Assembly: GCA_022843745.1 (NCBI GenBank)
Contig: JALHNB010000007.1
Location: forward strand, 1 to 64,000
From: Anaerolineae bacterium
GTDB taxonomy: Bacteria > Chloroflexota > Anaerolineae > Aggregatilineales > Phototrophicaceae
DNA: 64,000 nucleotides
Direction: 5' to 3'
The notes under the pieces were generated by a model. That model had not been told where the DNA came from. It made no database searches and saw nothing but the letters and a program-made list of their open reading frames with translations. Positions within the stretch are counted from its first letter, which is position 1. The number at the start of each line of letters is the position of its first letter. Below, piece after piece: positions 7,898 through 17,644 of the stretch. Made by a program: the position numbers and the translations under genes.

Positions 7898-8748
7898 TGC
7901 CGATATCACTCGACTACCTGCTCGTAGGCCACGTCACGGCTGATCTAACGCCCAATGGTCGTCTCCTGGGCGGGACGGTCTCTTTTTGCGCGGCAGTGGC
8001 AAAAGCTTTCGGTTTGAATGTTCGTGTCGTGACCAGTGCTGCACGGGGTGAGCCACTTCTGGAACAGCTTGAGCCTTACGTTTCCGAAATGATCGTTCTG
8101 CCTGCCGACTCGACCAGTACATTCGAAAATATTTATGGCCCCAACGGACGCACCCAGTACATCCGGGGCGTTGCCGCGCCGATCACCATTAAAGAAATCC
8201 CTCCCGAATGGCTCACAACGCCGCTGGTGCATCTCGCACCGCTGACAGGCGAAGTTGACCCGCAAATCGCTCATCATTTTAAAAACTCGACAGTGCTTTT
8301 AACACTGCAAGGCTGGCTGCGCGAATGGGGTGCGGACGGACGTGTACGCTTCAAGCGCTGGCTCAATCCGGCGGTGCTGCAAGATATTGATATTGTGATC
8401 TTCAGCGAAGAAGACATTCTCGAAGCGCCTGATCTGGAAGCCGCTTTCGCCCAGGTCACGCGCCATCTGTTTGTGACCCGCGCTGAAAAAGGCGGCACCT
8501 ATTATCACAATGGGCAGCCGTTCCATTATGATACACCCCAGGTTGAGGTTATCAATCCTACCGGGGCAGGGGATGTTTTCGCGGCTTCACTGCTTGCCAG
8601 CCTGCCAGTTTTTGATGATGATTTCTATCGTGCGGTAAGGGTTGCGGCGGCTCTGGCAGCATCATCGACGACGCGCATCGGCCTCGCCAGCGCACCGACA
8701 CCGGAAGAAGTTCAACGTGTACTCGATGAGGTTCGTATTAAAACATGA
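7897..8748 (+). CDS. PfkB-family carbohydrate kinase
   Basis: A 283-residue kinase of the ribokinase/PfkB superfamily, which phosphorylates sugar-like or nucleoside-like alcohols with ATP. The C-terminal signature NPTGAGDVFAASLL (about 220-233) holds the anion hole and the catalytic Asp. The N-terminal sugar-binding GG element is short (LLGGTVSFCAA, about 23-33). The ATG overlaps the jag stop, and its own stop overlaps the amidohydrolase start (ATGA). The substrate cannot be inferred. Confidence 0.85.
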   Translation: MPISLDYLLVGHVTADLTPNGRLLGGTVSFCAAVAKAFGLNVRVVTSAARGEPLLEQLEPYVSEMIVLPADSTSTFENIYGPNGRTQYIRGVAAPITIKEIPPEWLTTPLVHLAPLTGEVDPQIAHHFKNSTVLLTLQGWLREWGADGRVRFKRWLNPAVLQDIDIVIFSEEDILEAPDLEAAFAQVTRHLFVTRAEKGGTYYHNGQPFHYDTPQVEVINPTGAGDVFAASLLASLPVFDDDFYRAVRVAAALAASSTTRIGLASAPTPEEVQRVLDEVRIKT

Positions 8749-10355
8749 CAGTTGTTGATCGCGTTCTCCACAACGGAAATATTGTCACATTGGATTCCCG
8801 CCAACCGCGCGTTTCTGCGCTGGCGATAACGAGCGGGCGTATCGTCGCTTATGGCACAGATGATGAAATTCTACCACTGGCCGGGGCAGGCACGATTCGT
8901 GAAAACCTCGGCGGCAGATTCGTGATTCCGGGCTTGATTGACGCACATATCCACTGGAAATTGACAGCGCACGCGCTTCATCAGGTGGATGTCTTTGAAG
9001 TCCCCAATAAATCAATCGCGCTTCAGCGGGTTGCCGAACGAGCCGCCGTCACTGCGCCGGATGAATGGATTACGGGGTGGGGCTGGACTCAGGATTTTTG
9101 GCCGGATCGCGCATTCCCGACAGCCGCCGATTTAGATACCGTCGCACCGCATAACCCCGTTTTGCTGACCGCCAAAAGTGGTCACGCAGCCTGGGCGAAC
9201 AGCGCAGCTTTACGACGCGCTGGTATTTCCGCCGACACAGCCGACCCGGACGGTGGTCAACTGATGCGTGATGCGGCTGGAGAGCCTACCGGGATTTTGC
9301 TCGAAAATGCGAGTGGGCTGGTGTATAGTACGATACCCATTTTGACACCTGAAGAAATTGCCGATCAAATGGCTGTCGCGCAGAAGTTGGCGTTAGCATC
9401 TGGCATGACCGGATTTCACGATTTTGATGGCCCGGACTGCCTGATCGCGCTGCAAATTCTACGTGAACGTGGCGAATTGGCGCTGCGGGCGGTCAAAAAT
9501 ATCAATAAAGACTGGCTGCCTGCCGCGCTGACAACGGGCTTGCGAGGTGGCTTTGGCGACGATTGGATTCGCATCGGTGGCCTGAAAATTTTCGCAGATG
9601 GCGCACTTGGCCCACGCACCGCTTATATGATTGACCCCTATGAAGGTGAGCCGGAAAATTACGGCATCTGTGTGGTCGATAAAGAAGAAATGATGGAGTT
9701 GGTCAGTCAGGGGAGCGCCGCCGGGCTGCCAGCGACGATTCACGCCATCGGTGATCGCGCCGTTCATGATGTGCTGGATGTTTATGAGGCTGTGCGCAAG
9801 GAAGAAGCCGCGCGTGGCGAGCCGACTTCTGCCCGTCGTCACCGCATCGAGCATGTGCAGATTATCCATCCCGACGACGCGCACCGCCTCGCCGAACTTG
9901 ATATTATCGCCTCGATGCAGCCGATCCATGCCACCTCGGATTATCAAATGGCGGATCGCTATTGGGGCAAGCGCAGCAATTTAAGCTACAACATTCGTGT
10001 GCAGCTTGACCAGGGCGTGAAAATCGCGCTTGGCTCGGATTCTCCAGTCGAGCCGTTTGAGCCGCTGAAAGGCATTTTCGCTGCTGTCACCCGCCGCCGT
10101 CCCGATGGTTCGCCAGGGGTAGACGGTTGGTATCCTGAGTCACGTCTGACGATGGACGAGGCATTGCGTGGCTTCACAATTGGGCCTGCCTATGCCGCTG
10201 GCATGGAAAATCGTCAGGGCAAACTTGCGCCCGGCTTCCTGGCTGACCTCGTGATTCTGGATCGCGATCTATATAAAGCGCCCAGTGATGAAATTCTGGA
10301 TACAGAAGTGTTGGGAACGATGGTTGATGGCCTGTGGCGTTTCGGCGGTGTGTAA
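8745..10355 (+). CDS. Amidohydrolase family protein (YtcJ-like)
   Basis: A 536-residue metal-dependent hydrolase of the amidohydrolase-3 group. The metal-binding HIH motif sits in LIDAHIHWK (about 65-73). The GG-LKIFADGALG segment (about 278-290) carries the metal-bridging lysine region, with later His residues in HAIGD and RHRIEHVQ. The final acid lies in ALGSDSPVEP. The N- and C-terminal strands form the usual composite beta-sandwich. It is translationally coupled to the PfkB gene. Substrates of this group are mostly unknown, so no specific reaction is claimed. Confidence 0.88.
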   Translation: MTVVDRVLHNGNIVTLDSRQPRVSALAITSGRIVAYGTDDEILPLAGAGTIRENLGGRFVIPGLIDAHIHWKLTAHALHQVDVFEVPNKSIALQRVAERAAVTAPDEWITGWGWTQDFWPDRAFPTAADLDTVAPHNPVLLTAKSGHAAWANSAALRRAGISADTADPDGGQLMRDAAGEPTGILLENASGLVYSTIPILTPEEIADQMAVAQKLALASGMTGFHDFDGPDCLIALQILRERGELALRAVKNINKDWLPAALTTGLRGGFGDDWIRIGGLKIFADGALGPRTAYMIDPYEGEPENYGICVVDKEEMMELVSQGSAAGLPATIHAIGDRAVHDVLDVYEAVRKEEAARGEPTSARRHRIEHVQIIHPDDAHRLAELDIIASMQPIHATSDYQMADRYWGKRSNLSYNIRVQLDQGVKIALGSDSPVEPFEPLKGIFAAVTRRRPDGSPGVDGWYPESRLTMDEALRGFTIGPAYAAGMENRQGKLAPGFLADLVILDRDLYKAPSDEILDTEVLGTMVDGLWRFGGV

Positions 10356-10389
10356 ACCAGTTTAAAGCGATGAATATTGCGTTAAAATT

Positions 10390-10415
10390 TGCCTCATGTT
10401 GAGGCATTTTGTTTT
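10390..10415 (+). terminator. Intrinsic terminator after the amidohydrolase gene
   Basis: TGCCTCA, TGT, TGAGGCA (10390-10406) followed by TTTTGTTTT forms a compact hairpin plus T-run. It ends the transcript that runs from rpmH or from an internal promoter, and separates it from tpx. Confidence 0.85.
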
Positions 10416-10468
10416 ATATTTTGGGTTGATTGCTGAATGTATGATTTTATATAAAGGAGCGTATCGTT

Positions 10469-10981
10469 ATGAGTGTTCGTCCCGGAATGATCGTAGCAGG
10501 ACATGAACATCGCGTCCAGGGGCCGATGCTGCAAGTCGGCACACCTGCCCCTGATTTTGTGCTGACAGCCAATAACTGGTCAAAAAAGTCATTAGCCGAC
10601 TATGCAGGTAAAGTGAAAGTTTTGAGTGTCGTCCCATCGTTGGATACGAGTGTCTGTTCAGCGCAAACACATCGCTTCAATGATGAGGCCACATCATTGG
10701 GCGAAAATGTCGTGATTCTGACGATCAGCGCGGATCTGCCCTATGCTCAGGCGCGCTGGTGTGGCCTCGAAGGTGTTGAACGGATAGAAACGCTCTCTGA
10801 TCATTACGACATGAACTTCTCAAATGCTTATGGTGTCTACGATACGGATGCCCGAATATGTCAACGTGCGGTTTTCGTCGTAGACAAAAATGACCTCATT
10901 CAACTCGCTGAATATGTTCACAATATCGACTTTGAAGTCGATTTTGTTGCTGCGCTCTCTAAAGTACGCGAACTCGTTTAA
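10469..10981 (+). CDS. tpx: Thiol peroxidase (atypical 2-Cys peroxiredoxin)
   Basis: A 170-residue peroxiredoxin of the Tpx type that reduces peroxides using thioredoxin. The peroxidatic Cys63 is in PSLDTSVCSAQT and the resolving Cys98 in ARWCGLEGVERI, placed exactly as in E. coli Tpx (C61/C95). The start ATG has AAGGAG ten bases upstream. It stands alone after a terminator and 21 bases before the aminopeptidase gene, so the two may form a small transcription unit. Confidence 0.95.
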   Translation: MSVRPGMIVAGHEHRVQGPMLQVGTPAPDFVLTANNWSKKSLADYAGKVKVLSVVPSLDTSVCSAQTHRFNDEATSLGENVVILTISADLPYAQARWCGLEGVERIETLSDHYDMNFSNAYGVYDTDARICQRAVFVVDKNDLIQLAEYVHNIDFEVDFVAALSKVRELV

Positions 10982-11002
10982 TTTGCAAAAGGGTAAATAA
11001 AA

Positions 11003-12106
11003 ATGGGCGATATACGAATCGAACGTCTGGCAAAAGTGCTTGTCGATTATGCTTGTGATGTGAAGCCAGGGATGTGGGTGGGTATCTTGGGCGACGTGGT
11101 GACTCTGCCCGCGCTGCGTGAAGTCTATAAAGAAGTCATTCGCGCCGGAGGCAACCCAACACTTTTCATCAGCGATGAACAAATGTCGCGCCAATTTGTC
11201 CGTGAGGCGAACGACGATCAGATCGCGTGGCTTGACCCCAGCCAGACACTTTATTACGAAAAGGCCGATGTGTATATCCGCATCGGCAGCAGTACCAACA
11301 CCCGCGCTATGTCGAATATCCCCGCCTCGCGCGTGCAGAAAATCAACGCTGCTCGCCGCCCCTGGCTGGATACCCGTCTGAACCGCGCCGCCGAAGGATC
11401 GTTCGAATGGGTCGGCACGTGGTATCCCAACGAGGCCAGCGCCCAGGAAGCCAATATGAGCCTGGAAGAATACGAGGATTTTGTTTTCGGCTCGTGCTTC
11501 TGCGACAAGGAAGACCCGGCGGGCGAATGGCGCAAGCTTTCAGCGCACCAGCAGAAAAAAGTCGATTGGCTGAAGGGCAAAAAGCACGTCCGTTTACAAG
11601 GCCCGAATGCCGACATCCAACTCTCGATTGACGGGCGCACCTTCATCAACAGCGACGGCCACAAAAACATGCCCAGCGGCGAAATTTTCACTGGCCCGGT
11701 GGAGGAATCAGTCAATGGCTGGATTCGCTTCAGCTATCCGTCGATTGTCGGCGGCAGGGCGGTCAGCGGCATCGAGCTAAAATTTGAAGATGGCAAAGTT
11801 GTTGAGGGCAAGGCTGAGACCAACGATGATTTGCTGCAAGCGCAGTTGAATACCGATGCCGGATCACGCTACCTGGGTGAATTCGCCATCGGCACAAACT
11901 TCGGTATCAACAAATTCACGGGCAATATCCTGTTTGACGAGAAAATCGGCGGCACGGTTCACTGCGCGATTGGTATGGGCTACCCGGAGACAGGCAGCAA
12001 AAATCGCAGCGCCGTCCATTGGGACATGATCTGCGACATGCGCAACGACAGCACGATTCACGTCGATGGTGAGTTGTTCTATCGCAATGGTGAGTTTGTA
12101 GTCTAG
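11003..12106 (+). CDS. Aminopeptidase, M29 family
   Basis: A 367-residue metallo-aminopeptidase of the thermophilic M29 type (AmpS/AmpT), which removes N-terminal residues from peptides. Motifs supporting this include NMPSGEIFTGPVEESVNG (around 220-237), LGEFAIGTNFGINK (about 292-305), GGTVHCAIGMGYPETG (about 314-329) and the C-terminal HWDMICDMRNDS, which together supply the Glu, His and Asp metal ligands. Length is typical for the family (about 365-415). GTAAAT precedes the ATG; the Shine-Dalgarno is AAGGG. Confidence 0.93.
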   Translation: MGDIRIERLAKVLVDYACDVKPGMWVGILGDVVTLPALREVYKEVIRAGGNPTLFISDEQMSRQFVREANDDQIAWLDPSQTLYYEKADVYIRIGSSTNTRAMSNIPASRVQKINAARRPWLDTRLNRAAEGSFEWVGTWYPNEASAQEANMSLEEYEDFVFGSCFCDKEDPAGEWRKLSAHQQKKVDWLKGKKHVRLQGPNADIQLSIDGRTFINSDGHKNMPSGEIFTGPVEESVNGWIRFSYPSIVGGRAVSGIELKFEDGKVVEGKAETNDDLLQAQLNTDAGSRYLGEFAIGTNFGINKFTGNILFDEKIGGTVHCAIGMGYPETGSKNRSAVHWDMICDMRNDSTIHVDGELFYRNGEFVV

Positions 12107-12131
12107 GGACGCAGGCGAATCATGGTAATTT

Positions 12132-12153
12132 GGGGCGATGAACGCATCGCCCC
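12132..12153. repeat. GGGGCGATG hairpin, dispersed palindrome family
   Basis: GGGGCGATG, loop AACG, CATCGCCCC: a perfect 9-bp stem in the space between two convergent genes. It shares the outer GGGGCG/CGCCCC arms with the palindromes at 114 and 48211. It may help end transcription from both sides. Confidence 0.6.
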
Positions 12154-12218
12154 CGTATTTCCCCTGCGACATAAGGGGTGACATTTCCTTGCCGGAGATA
12201 GCCTTGCTGTCAGCAGCT

Positions 12219-13958
12219 TTACGCCGTCACTACCGGAATATTGGCGCATTCGGATGGCGTACCTACGACATCGCTGCGCACCCACGTCCCATCGGTGAGT
12301 CGATACCAGACCATACCATCTGCGCCTTGCGCTTGTCCATCTGCCTCAACCGTCTGCCCGGCAGACAAAGCGCCCGCCCGATCAAATTCTGTCCCCGGCC
12401 CGCTGCGCAGGTTGGCGTTGCTCGGCGCGGTGATCGTGCAACCAGATGTGGATGCTGTGGTTTCTTCAGTGGTTTCCGGTTCGGTTGTTTCTTGTGATGT
12501 TTCACCGCCACCCTTCGTACCCCACAACACAACGCCTCCAGACTGACCACTTGAGGCCAGAATTGTCCCATCGGGGCTGAATGCCACACTGTTTACATCC
12601 TGTCCGTCAGGACTCTCCAGGGCAGCCAGATTTTCTCCCGTTGCGGCATCCCAAAAACGCACCGTGCCGGAATCCCCGGATGCAATCACCTGTCCGTCGG
12701 GGCTGAAGGCTAGAGTAAATACCTGATTTGCATGGCCTTCAAGCAAAACGCGATTATCATTTTGGAAATCCCATACCCAGGCCGCCGGGTCAGAACCGCC
12801 ATAGACCAGCAGTGCGCCATCTGGACGGAAGCTCACGCTGGAGATGTCGCCGATTTCAGTTTCAAGAACAGCTTGAACAGTCTTGGTAGCGATGTCCCAA
12901 ATCCGTATGGTGTTGCCGCCACCTGCCGCCAACGTTGCTCCGTCTGGGCTGAACGCCACACTCTCCACAGGTGTCAGGTTATCGTTATCCACAAGGACTG
13001 CTTGTTCCGCGCGGGATGCCACATCCCATAGGCGCACACTGCCATCGAGCGCGCCGGATGCTACCAGGAAGCCGTCTGTGAGAAACGCGACACTCTCGAC
13101 TGGGGTATCATGCTCCTGCATAATTCCACTGCCCTCGCCAGTCGTTGCATCCCACAATCTCACTTGACCGCTGCCTGTGCCAACCGCCAGCAAATAACCA
13201 CCGCCGCCGAAAGCAACACTGGTTGCCCCATCCGTATGCCCTTCCAATACCAAACGACTTTCGCCAGTCGCTATGTCCCACAAATGCACACTGCCATCGG
13301 ATGCGGCAGCGGCTAACAAGTTGCTATCGGGATTAAAGGATAGGCTCTCGATTGAAACCGTTTCATCACCCAGAGTCATGAGCTGAGTTACCCCGGCTGC
13401 ATTCACCGAGGTGATGGGTTGTACATCATCGAGTGGCGATTCAACAATAGGCGCTGGCCCATCCCCATACTGAATAGACTCCATCATCGCCATAACTGTT
13501 GGCTTTAACGCCGCCACATCTCCGAAACCAATCAAAGTACCGAACATTCCCCCGCCAAAATCAATGACCGTATTCAGTTGCCCCATAAAACTGCTGCCAG
13601 ATTGCAACGCAGGAAAACCAGCGATAATCAACTCTTCCGGTTCGTTGAATTCGAGCGCAGCACGGGTTTCCGGGTCTTCTCCAACACCTATTTCGAGTAG
13701 CTCAAGTGCTGTGACGGGGGCGTAACCGCTGTTCGCGCTATCGTAAAAGCTGACCTGGAAAAGCGCTCCATCACCATTAAACGCAATCGGGCCGTCTTCA
13801 CTATCGGTGACATCCCAGCTCGCTGGGTAGCTGATCGTGAACTTCCCATCGGCTGAAGTATAAGTTTCTGTCAATTCCTGTTGAGCGATGAGCGCAGCCG
13901 GAAAAGTAAAAACGAAGGCGAAAAAAATGAACAGGAACAATACATTCTTGACTCGCAT
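12219..13958 (-). CDS. Secreted WD40-repeat protein with C-terminal SH3b domain
   Basis: A 579-residue extracytoplasmic protein. A signal peptide (residues 1-25, ending ALIAQQ) precedes a PsbP/lipoprotein-like domain (about 30-155; KFTISYPASWDVTD). Then come about seven WD40 blades (about 190-495; units such as VHLWDIATGES, VRLWDVASRAE, VRFWDAATGEN). A Thr/Glu-rich linker (about 500-518) leads to a bacterial SH3 domain (about 519-575; ANLRSGPGTEFDRAG, WYRLTDGTWVRSDVV). Such cell-surface propellers are common in Chloroflexota and usually bind partners; the ligand is unknown. It is convergent with the aminopeptidase gene. Confidence 0.88.
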   Translation of the reverse strand: MRVKNVLFLFIFFAFVFTFPAALIAQQELTETYTSADGKFTISYPASWDVTDSEDGPIAFNGDGALFQVSFYDSANSGYAPVTALELLEIGVGEDPETRAALEFNEPEELIIAGFPALQSGSSFMGQLNTVIDFGGGMFGTLIGFGDVAALKPTVMAMMESIQYGDGPAPIVESPLDDVQPITSVNAAGVTQLMTLGDETVSIESLSFNPDSNLLAAAASDGSVHLWDIATGESRLVLEGHTDGATSVAFGGGGYLLAVGTGSGQVRLWDATTGEGSGIMQEHDTPVESVAFLTDGFLVASGALDGSVRLWDVASRAEQAVLVDNDNLTPVESVAFSPDGATLAAGGGNTIRIWDIATKTVQAVLETEIGDISSVSFRPDGALLVYGGSDPAAWVWDFQNDNRVLLEGHANQVFTLAFSPDGQVIASGDSGTVRFWDAATGENLAALESPDGQDVNSVAFSPDGTILASSGQSGGVVLWGTKGGGETSQETTEPETTEETTASTSGCTITAPSNANLRSGPGTEFDRAGALSAGQTVEADGQAQGADGMVWYRLTDGTWVRSDVVGTPSECANIPVVTA

Positions 13959-14072
13959 ACTCTCTTCCCTCTGAAATTACCAAACAGGAGATTGGCGTGC
14001 GGTGATAATCGGTAGGAATCCGTTTGGTTGCCAATAAATGAAGTCGTTACAGAAAAGGGCTAATCTGTAGGT

Positions 14073-14100
14073 TAGGGACACGAGTAGCTCCGTGTCCCTA
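14073..14100. repeat. TAGGGACACG inverted repeat
   Basis: TAGGGACACG, loop AGTAGCTC, CGTGTCCCTA: a 10-bp inverted repeat directly downstream of the LysM gene. It resembles the other GC-rich intergenic hairpins of the window and may serve as the end of the LysM mRNA. Confidence 0.6.
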
Positions 14101-14112
14101 TCATTTGATATG

Positions 14113-14862
14113 CTATTTGGGGTCTACCGTGTTCGTCCAGTCGCGCCGGACACGCTGGGTCTGCGACTGGCAAATCTGATTGTCAGCGGTCACACCCACC
14201 ACATAGTACGAGAAATTGACTCCCGGCCCAATCGCGCCGAGGCTGGTGTCAATGTTCATGGATGTGTAGGGGCTGAGTATTTCGGATGCTGAAACCTGCT
14301 GACCAATGGCATTGAAGATACGCACCTGATAACGGGCGATATAAGCTCCCGAACGCGGCGGATCCCAATAGAACGTGATCGAGCCGTTGGGGAAGTCCGG
14401 CGGTGAACTGGCGCGGAATCCCGTGCAGTCCATGCCACCGTGACTTGGATAAACGGGCGGCGTGTATGGGGGCGCATAGGTTGGATATGAATAACCGTTA
14501 TACGGTTGCTGTGGGTAATAAGAGTTGTAGTAAGCGGCAGTGTTCGCCGTCGCTGGTGTGTAGGAATAACTTTGTGCAGGCGTGTAGACAGGTGTGGGTT
14601 GTTGATAGGTTGGGGGCGCTGTCGTGCCGCCACATGGGATGACCAGAACTTGCCCGGCATAAATACGGTTTACATCATAAATCCCGTTCGCCGCCGCGAG
14701 TGAGGAGAGACTCACGCCGTAGTTCAGCGAAATACGAAATAGATTTTGCCCTGCCTGCACAGTATGTGTGCCGCATGTGCCGTCCGCAAGTGCGACCTGG
14801 GGGACAAACATCGCGATAAGTGTTGCCAGAATTACGCTTAAAAAGATTTGTTTACGCATCAT
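14113..14862 (-). CDS. Secreted LysM-domain protein
   Basis: A 249-residue secreted protein. A signal peptide (1-26, ending VALADG) is followed by one LysM module (about 31-77; THTVQAGQNLFRISLNYGVS ... AGQVLVIPC) that should bind peptidoglycan or chitin-like glycans. A low-complexity Pro/Tyr/Thr linker (about 80-145) comes next. The C-terminal domain (about 148-245) has the strand pattern of a fibronectin-III-like fold (ITFYWDPPRSGAYIARYQVR). No catalytic motif was seen, so an adhesin or wall-attached scaffold is plausible. Confidence 0.88.
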   Translation of the reverse strand: MMRKQIFLSVILATLIAMFVPQVALADGTCGTHTVQAGQNLFRISLNYGVSLSSLAAANGIYDVNRIYAGQVLVIPCGGTTAPPTYQQPTPVYTPAQSYSYTPATANTAAYYNSYYPQQPYNGYSYPTYAPPYTPPVYPSHGGMDCTGFRASSPPDFPNGSITFYWDPPRSGAYIARYQVRIFNAIGQQVSASEILSPYTSMNIDTSLGAIGPGVNFSYYVVGVTADNQICQSQTQRVRRDWTNTVDPK

Positions 14863-15048
14863 TTTGCCTCTCAGTCAATCATAAAATGAGGTCTGATTCT
14901 ATGATATGACAACTCGGTTTGTCATTTGGTTCGATATTACTAATCTAAAAGCGGCTGCGTTAGAAAATCCGAATTTAACAGACTGAGGCGTTAGAAAATA
15001 GCAACTTAAGTATGAGAATCGTTTGAAAATATTCGGCAGGGTAGGGAA

Positions 15049-15072
15049 TAAAAAACCGCCTTGGTAGGCGGT
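15049..15072 (-). terminator. Intrinsic terminator of the AAA ATPase gene
   Basis: On the minus strand ACCGCC, loop TACCAA, GGCGGT is followed by TTTTTATT, just after the ATPase stop codon. It isolates this gene from the LysM gene. Confidence 0.85.
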
Positions 15073-15079
15073 CAGGAAA

Positions 15080-16519
15080 TTATCGGCGAGGTGGGAAAGG
15101 GTAGCGCGATGGCTGCGAAGGCTTTTTGTTGTTGTTGCCACTCGTTAGCCCAATGGCTGGTCGTCGTGCCAGGAAATCGCTGCTGGCACGGAGTTGGCGC
15201 AGCAGGCTGTCCACCGATTGCTGTAACAATTCCAGCGTAACTTCGGTACTGTGCATATGTGCCGCCAGCATTCGCGCGTGGAGCGCCGATTCGCGGACGA
15301 ACGCACCCGGTTGACCGATCAACTGGGCGACAACAGCGGCGTGCTCATCTTTCCACTGGTCGGCCATGTAGTGTCGCAGCATTTGTTCAGCATGGGAGTC
15401 GTCCTGAATGGTCGGGATGACAAAAATGCGATCCAGGCGACCAGGGCGCTTGGAAATGCGCTCGTCAATCACTTCTGGATAATTGGTCGTTGCCAGTAGT
15501 AGCGCACCCTGCGGATTATTGGGCGATTCCACCCCGTCCAGCACATTCAAGACCCGCGCTTTATCATCTTCGTGCAGATAAGCGTCAATTTCCTCGACAA
15601 TCAGCAGCACCGGATAACGTGCGGCGGTTACGGCCTGAAGTGCACGTTGAATTTTCTCGAACGACGCGCCATCACGGTCTGAACCGGACACATAAACAAC
15701 GATGCGTCCTTGCTCGATAGCGAGTTTCGCCATCGCCGCGCACAGCATCGTCTTGCCCGTTCCCGGTACACCCGCCAGCAATAATTTGCGGAATGGCGCG
15801 AGTTTTAGCTGGCGATAAATATCGACACCCTTCGAGAAAAACGCTTCCATATCTTCGAGAAGCTCATTTTTCAGGTCATCTGGCAGAATCACATCTTCCC
15901 AATCAACGGTTGGGTCAAAAAAAGCGTCGGTTCCGCCGATAATATAGACATCACGGCGGCGACGAATGCGTGGACGTACCGCCCGTGCGCAGGCGAATTC
16001 AAATGCCGCCCAGGTTTCCAGTTTATCGGCTGGCAATACGGCAACGGCGGTCAAATCCTGAACATCGTCATCAAAATAGGAACTGGCGTAAATGACCTCA
16101 AAAGGGCCTTCATCGGGGACGGAAAATTTAAAAGCGTATGCGCCCGCCGTAGCCATCAACACCGTTGATTTTCCACGCGAGCCGTAATCGCTGATCGGAA
16201 CAACGGCTGGGCAGTCCAGCGCCTCACGCCCATCAAAACGCGCCTTGCCACGCAGCCTGCGTCCCGCCCTGACCTGATTTTGTGCAATCATGTTGCTGCA
16301 TTCAGCGGATGCCCAGATGGTCACGTACTCGCGATCCGGCCAACGTTCCTGCCAGACCTCGGTTGCCCATTGAACCAGGCGTTCATATTGCATATCGTAG
16401 CCTTTACTCTTCTTTTTTAAACCCAAGCTGGTGTACACCGACTTTGCTATAGATCGAGGGATAAATTGAGGTCGTCTTTTCCCCCGGCGATGTGGATTTA
16501 TTACCGAGTCAGTGTCCAT
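15080..16519 (-). CDS. AAA-family ATPase (FtsH/Cdc48-like core)
   Basis: A 479-residue protein with an unassigned N-terminal half and one AAA module. Walker A is GVPGTGKT (about 250-257). Walker B is LLIVEEID, followed by sensor-1 LLATTNYPE and the arginine-finger segment SKRPGRLDRIF. No protease or membrane domain is attached. The start chosen is ATG at 16519, with AAAAGG eight bases before it; a TTG start six codons upstream is possible. The C-terminus is basic and Ser/Pro-rich. The substrate is unknown; remodelling of a protein partner is the likely role. Confidence 0.85.
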   Translation of the reverse strand: MDTDSVINPHRRGKRRPQFIPRSIAKSVYTSLGLKKKSKGYDMQYERLVQWATEVWQERWPDREYVTIWASAECSNMIAQNQVRAGRRLRGKARFDGREALDCPAVVPISDYGSRGKSTVLMATAGAYAFKFSVPDEGPFEVIYASSYFDDDVQDLTAVAVLPADKLETWAAFEFACARAVRPRIRRRRDVYIIGGTDAFFDPTVDWEDVILPDDLKNELLEDMEAFFSKGVDIYRQLKLAPFRKLLLAGVPGTGKTMLCAAMAKLAIEQGRIVVYVSGSDRDGASFEKIQRALQAVTAARYPVLLIVEEIDAYLHEDDKARVLNVLDGVESPNNPQGALLLATTNYPEVIDERISKRPGRLDRIFVIPTIQDDSHAEQMLRHYMADQWKDEHAAVVAQLIGQPGAFVRESALHARMLAAHMHSTEVTLELLQQSVDSLLRQLRASSDFLARRPAIGLTSGNNNKKPSQPSRYPFPPRR

Positions 16520-16588
16520 TATAAAGCCTTTTCCCAAAATATGTAGGGTACTTGCGGTTTTATACGTTTACGTACAGAATTCACAAAA

Positions 16589-17644
16589 ATGCACAGAAAT
16601 GACAAACTTGTGACCACGATTTACGCTACTCATCCCCGTTACCCTGAACATACGCTGACCGGACACCCTGAACACGCCGGGCGGATTCGCGCGGTCTGGC
16701 AGCAGATGGACGACCTGAAGACACGCTTGAAATCGGTTGTGCCGGAAGCGGTAACAACGGAAATGATTCGAGCCGTTCACACACAAGACTATTTTGACAT
16801 TCTACAATGGGTTTCAGCCTCCAATCAAAGCAATATCCGTCTCGATGGAGATACCTACGCTGATTCAGGTTCTTACGAGATCGCGCGTTTGTCCGCTGGT
16901 GGGGTGGTTCGCGCTGTCGATGAAGTTCTCAGCGGAAAGGCTGATAATGGCCTGGCGTCGGTGCGTCCGCCGGGACATCATGCCATGCCGAGTCATGCGA
17001 TGGGCTTTTGCATATTAAGCAATGTCGCCATCGCCGCGCGTTATGCCCAGAGTGTCTATGGAATCGAGCGCGTGATGATCGTCGATTATGACGTGCATCA
17101 CGGTAATGGGACGGAGGCCGCGTTTTACAATGACAGCAGTGTGCTTTTCATTTCGACTCATCAATATCCGTTTTATCCCGGCACAGGCTCAATCGAAGAT
17201 ACTGGCGAGGGTAAGGGAGTTGGCTATACGCTCAATATCCCACTCCCTGCCGGACACGGCGATCATAATTACGCGGCAATTTTTCGCGATGTGATCTGGC
17301 CTGCCGCCGAGCGATACCAACCCCAATTCATCATCGTTTCTGCCGGGTTCGATGCCCATTGGAATGACCCGCTGGCAATGATGATGTTGAGCTTAAAAGG
17401 CTATGACCATCTAACCCGCGAACTGATCCAAATGGCGCAAAAGCTGTGTGGCGGCAAAATCGTATTCGCGCTTGAAGGTGGCTACAATTTGGAAGCGCTC
17501 GGTCATGGTGTCCGCAATGTCGCCTATGCGCTGCTAGGGGATTCAACGATCAGCGACCCACTGGGGATGGCTCCCAACCCTCGTGAGCCGGAAATCAAAC
17601 CCTTAATCGACAGGCTGCGGAAAATTCACAAGCTTTCTTCATGA
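16589..17644 (+). CDS. Histone deacetylase-family protein (AcuC/acetylpolyamine hydrolase-like)
   Basis: A 351-residue zinc hydrolase that removes acetyl groups from lysine or polyamine substrates. The PPGHHAMPSHAMGF catalytic His pair is near 129-142. Zinc ligands lie in DYDVHHGNGTEAAFY (about 167-181) and SAGFDAHWNDP (about 251-261), and the family's glycine-tyrosine loop is in LEGGYNLEALG. Length fits the family. It diverges from the AAA ATPase and its end overlaps the convergent mgtC-like gene by 19 bases. Confidence 0.92.
   Translation: MHRNDKLVTTIYATHPRYPEHTLTGHPEHAGRIRAVWQQMDDLKTRLKSVVPEAVTTEMIRAVHTQDYFDILQWVSASNQSNIRLDGDTYADSGSYEIARLSAGGVVRAVDEVLSGKADNGLASVRPPGHHAMPSHAMGFCILSNVAIAARYAQSVYGIERVMIVDYDVHHGNGTEAAFYNDSSVLFISTHQYPFYPGTGSIEDTGEGKGVGYTLNIPLPAGHGDHNYAAIFRDVIWPAAERYQPQFIIVSAGFDAHWNDPLAMMMLSLKGYDHLTRELIQMAQKLCGGKIVFALEGGYNLEALGHGVRNVAYALLGDSTISDPLGMAPNPREPEIKPLIDRLRKIHKLSS

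Noticed and set aside
12984-12994. Single TTATCCACA word (DnaA-box match)
   Set aside because: It is one copy inside a coding sequence. No cluster was found, including near rpmH, so it is not evidence for an origin.
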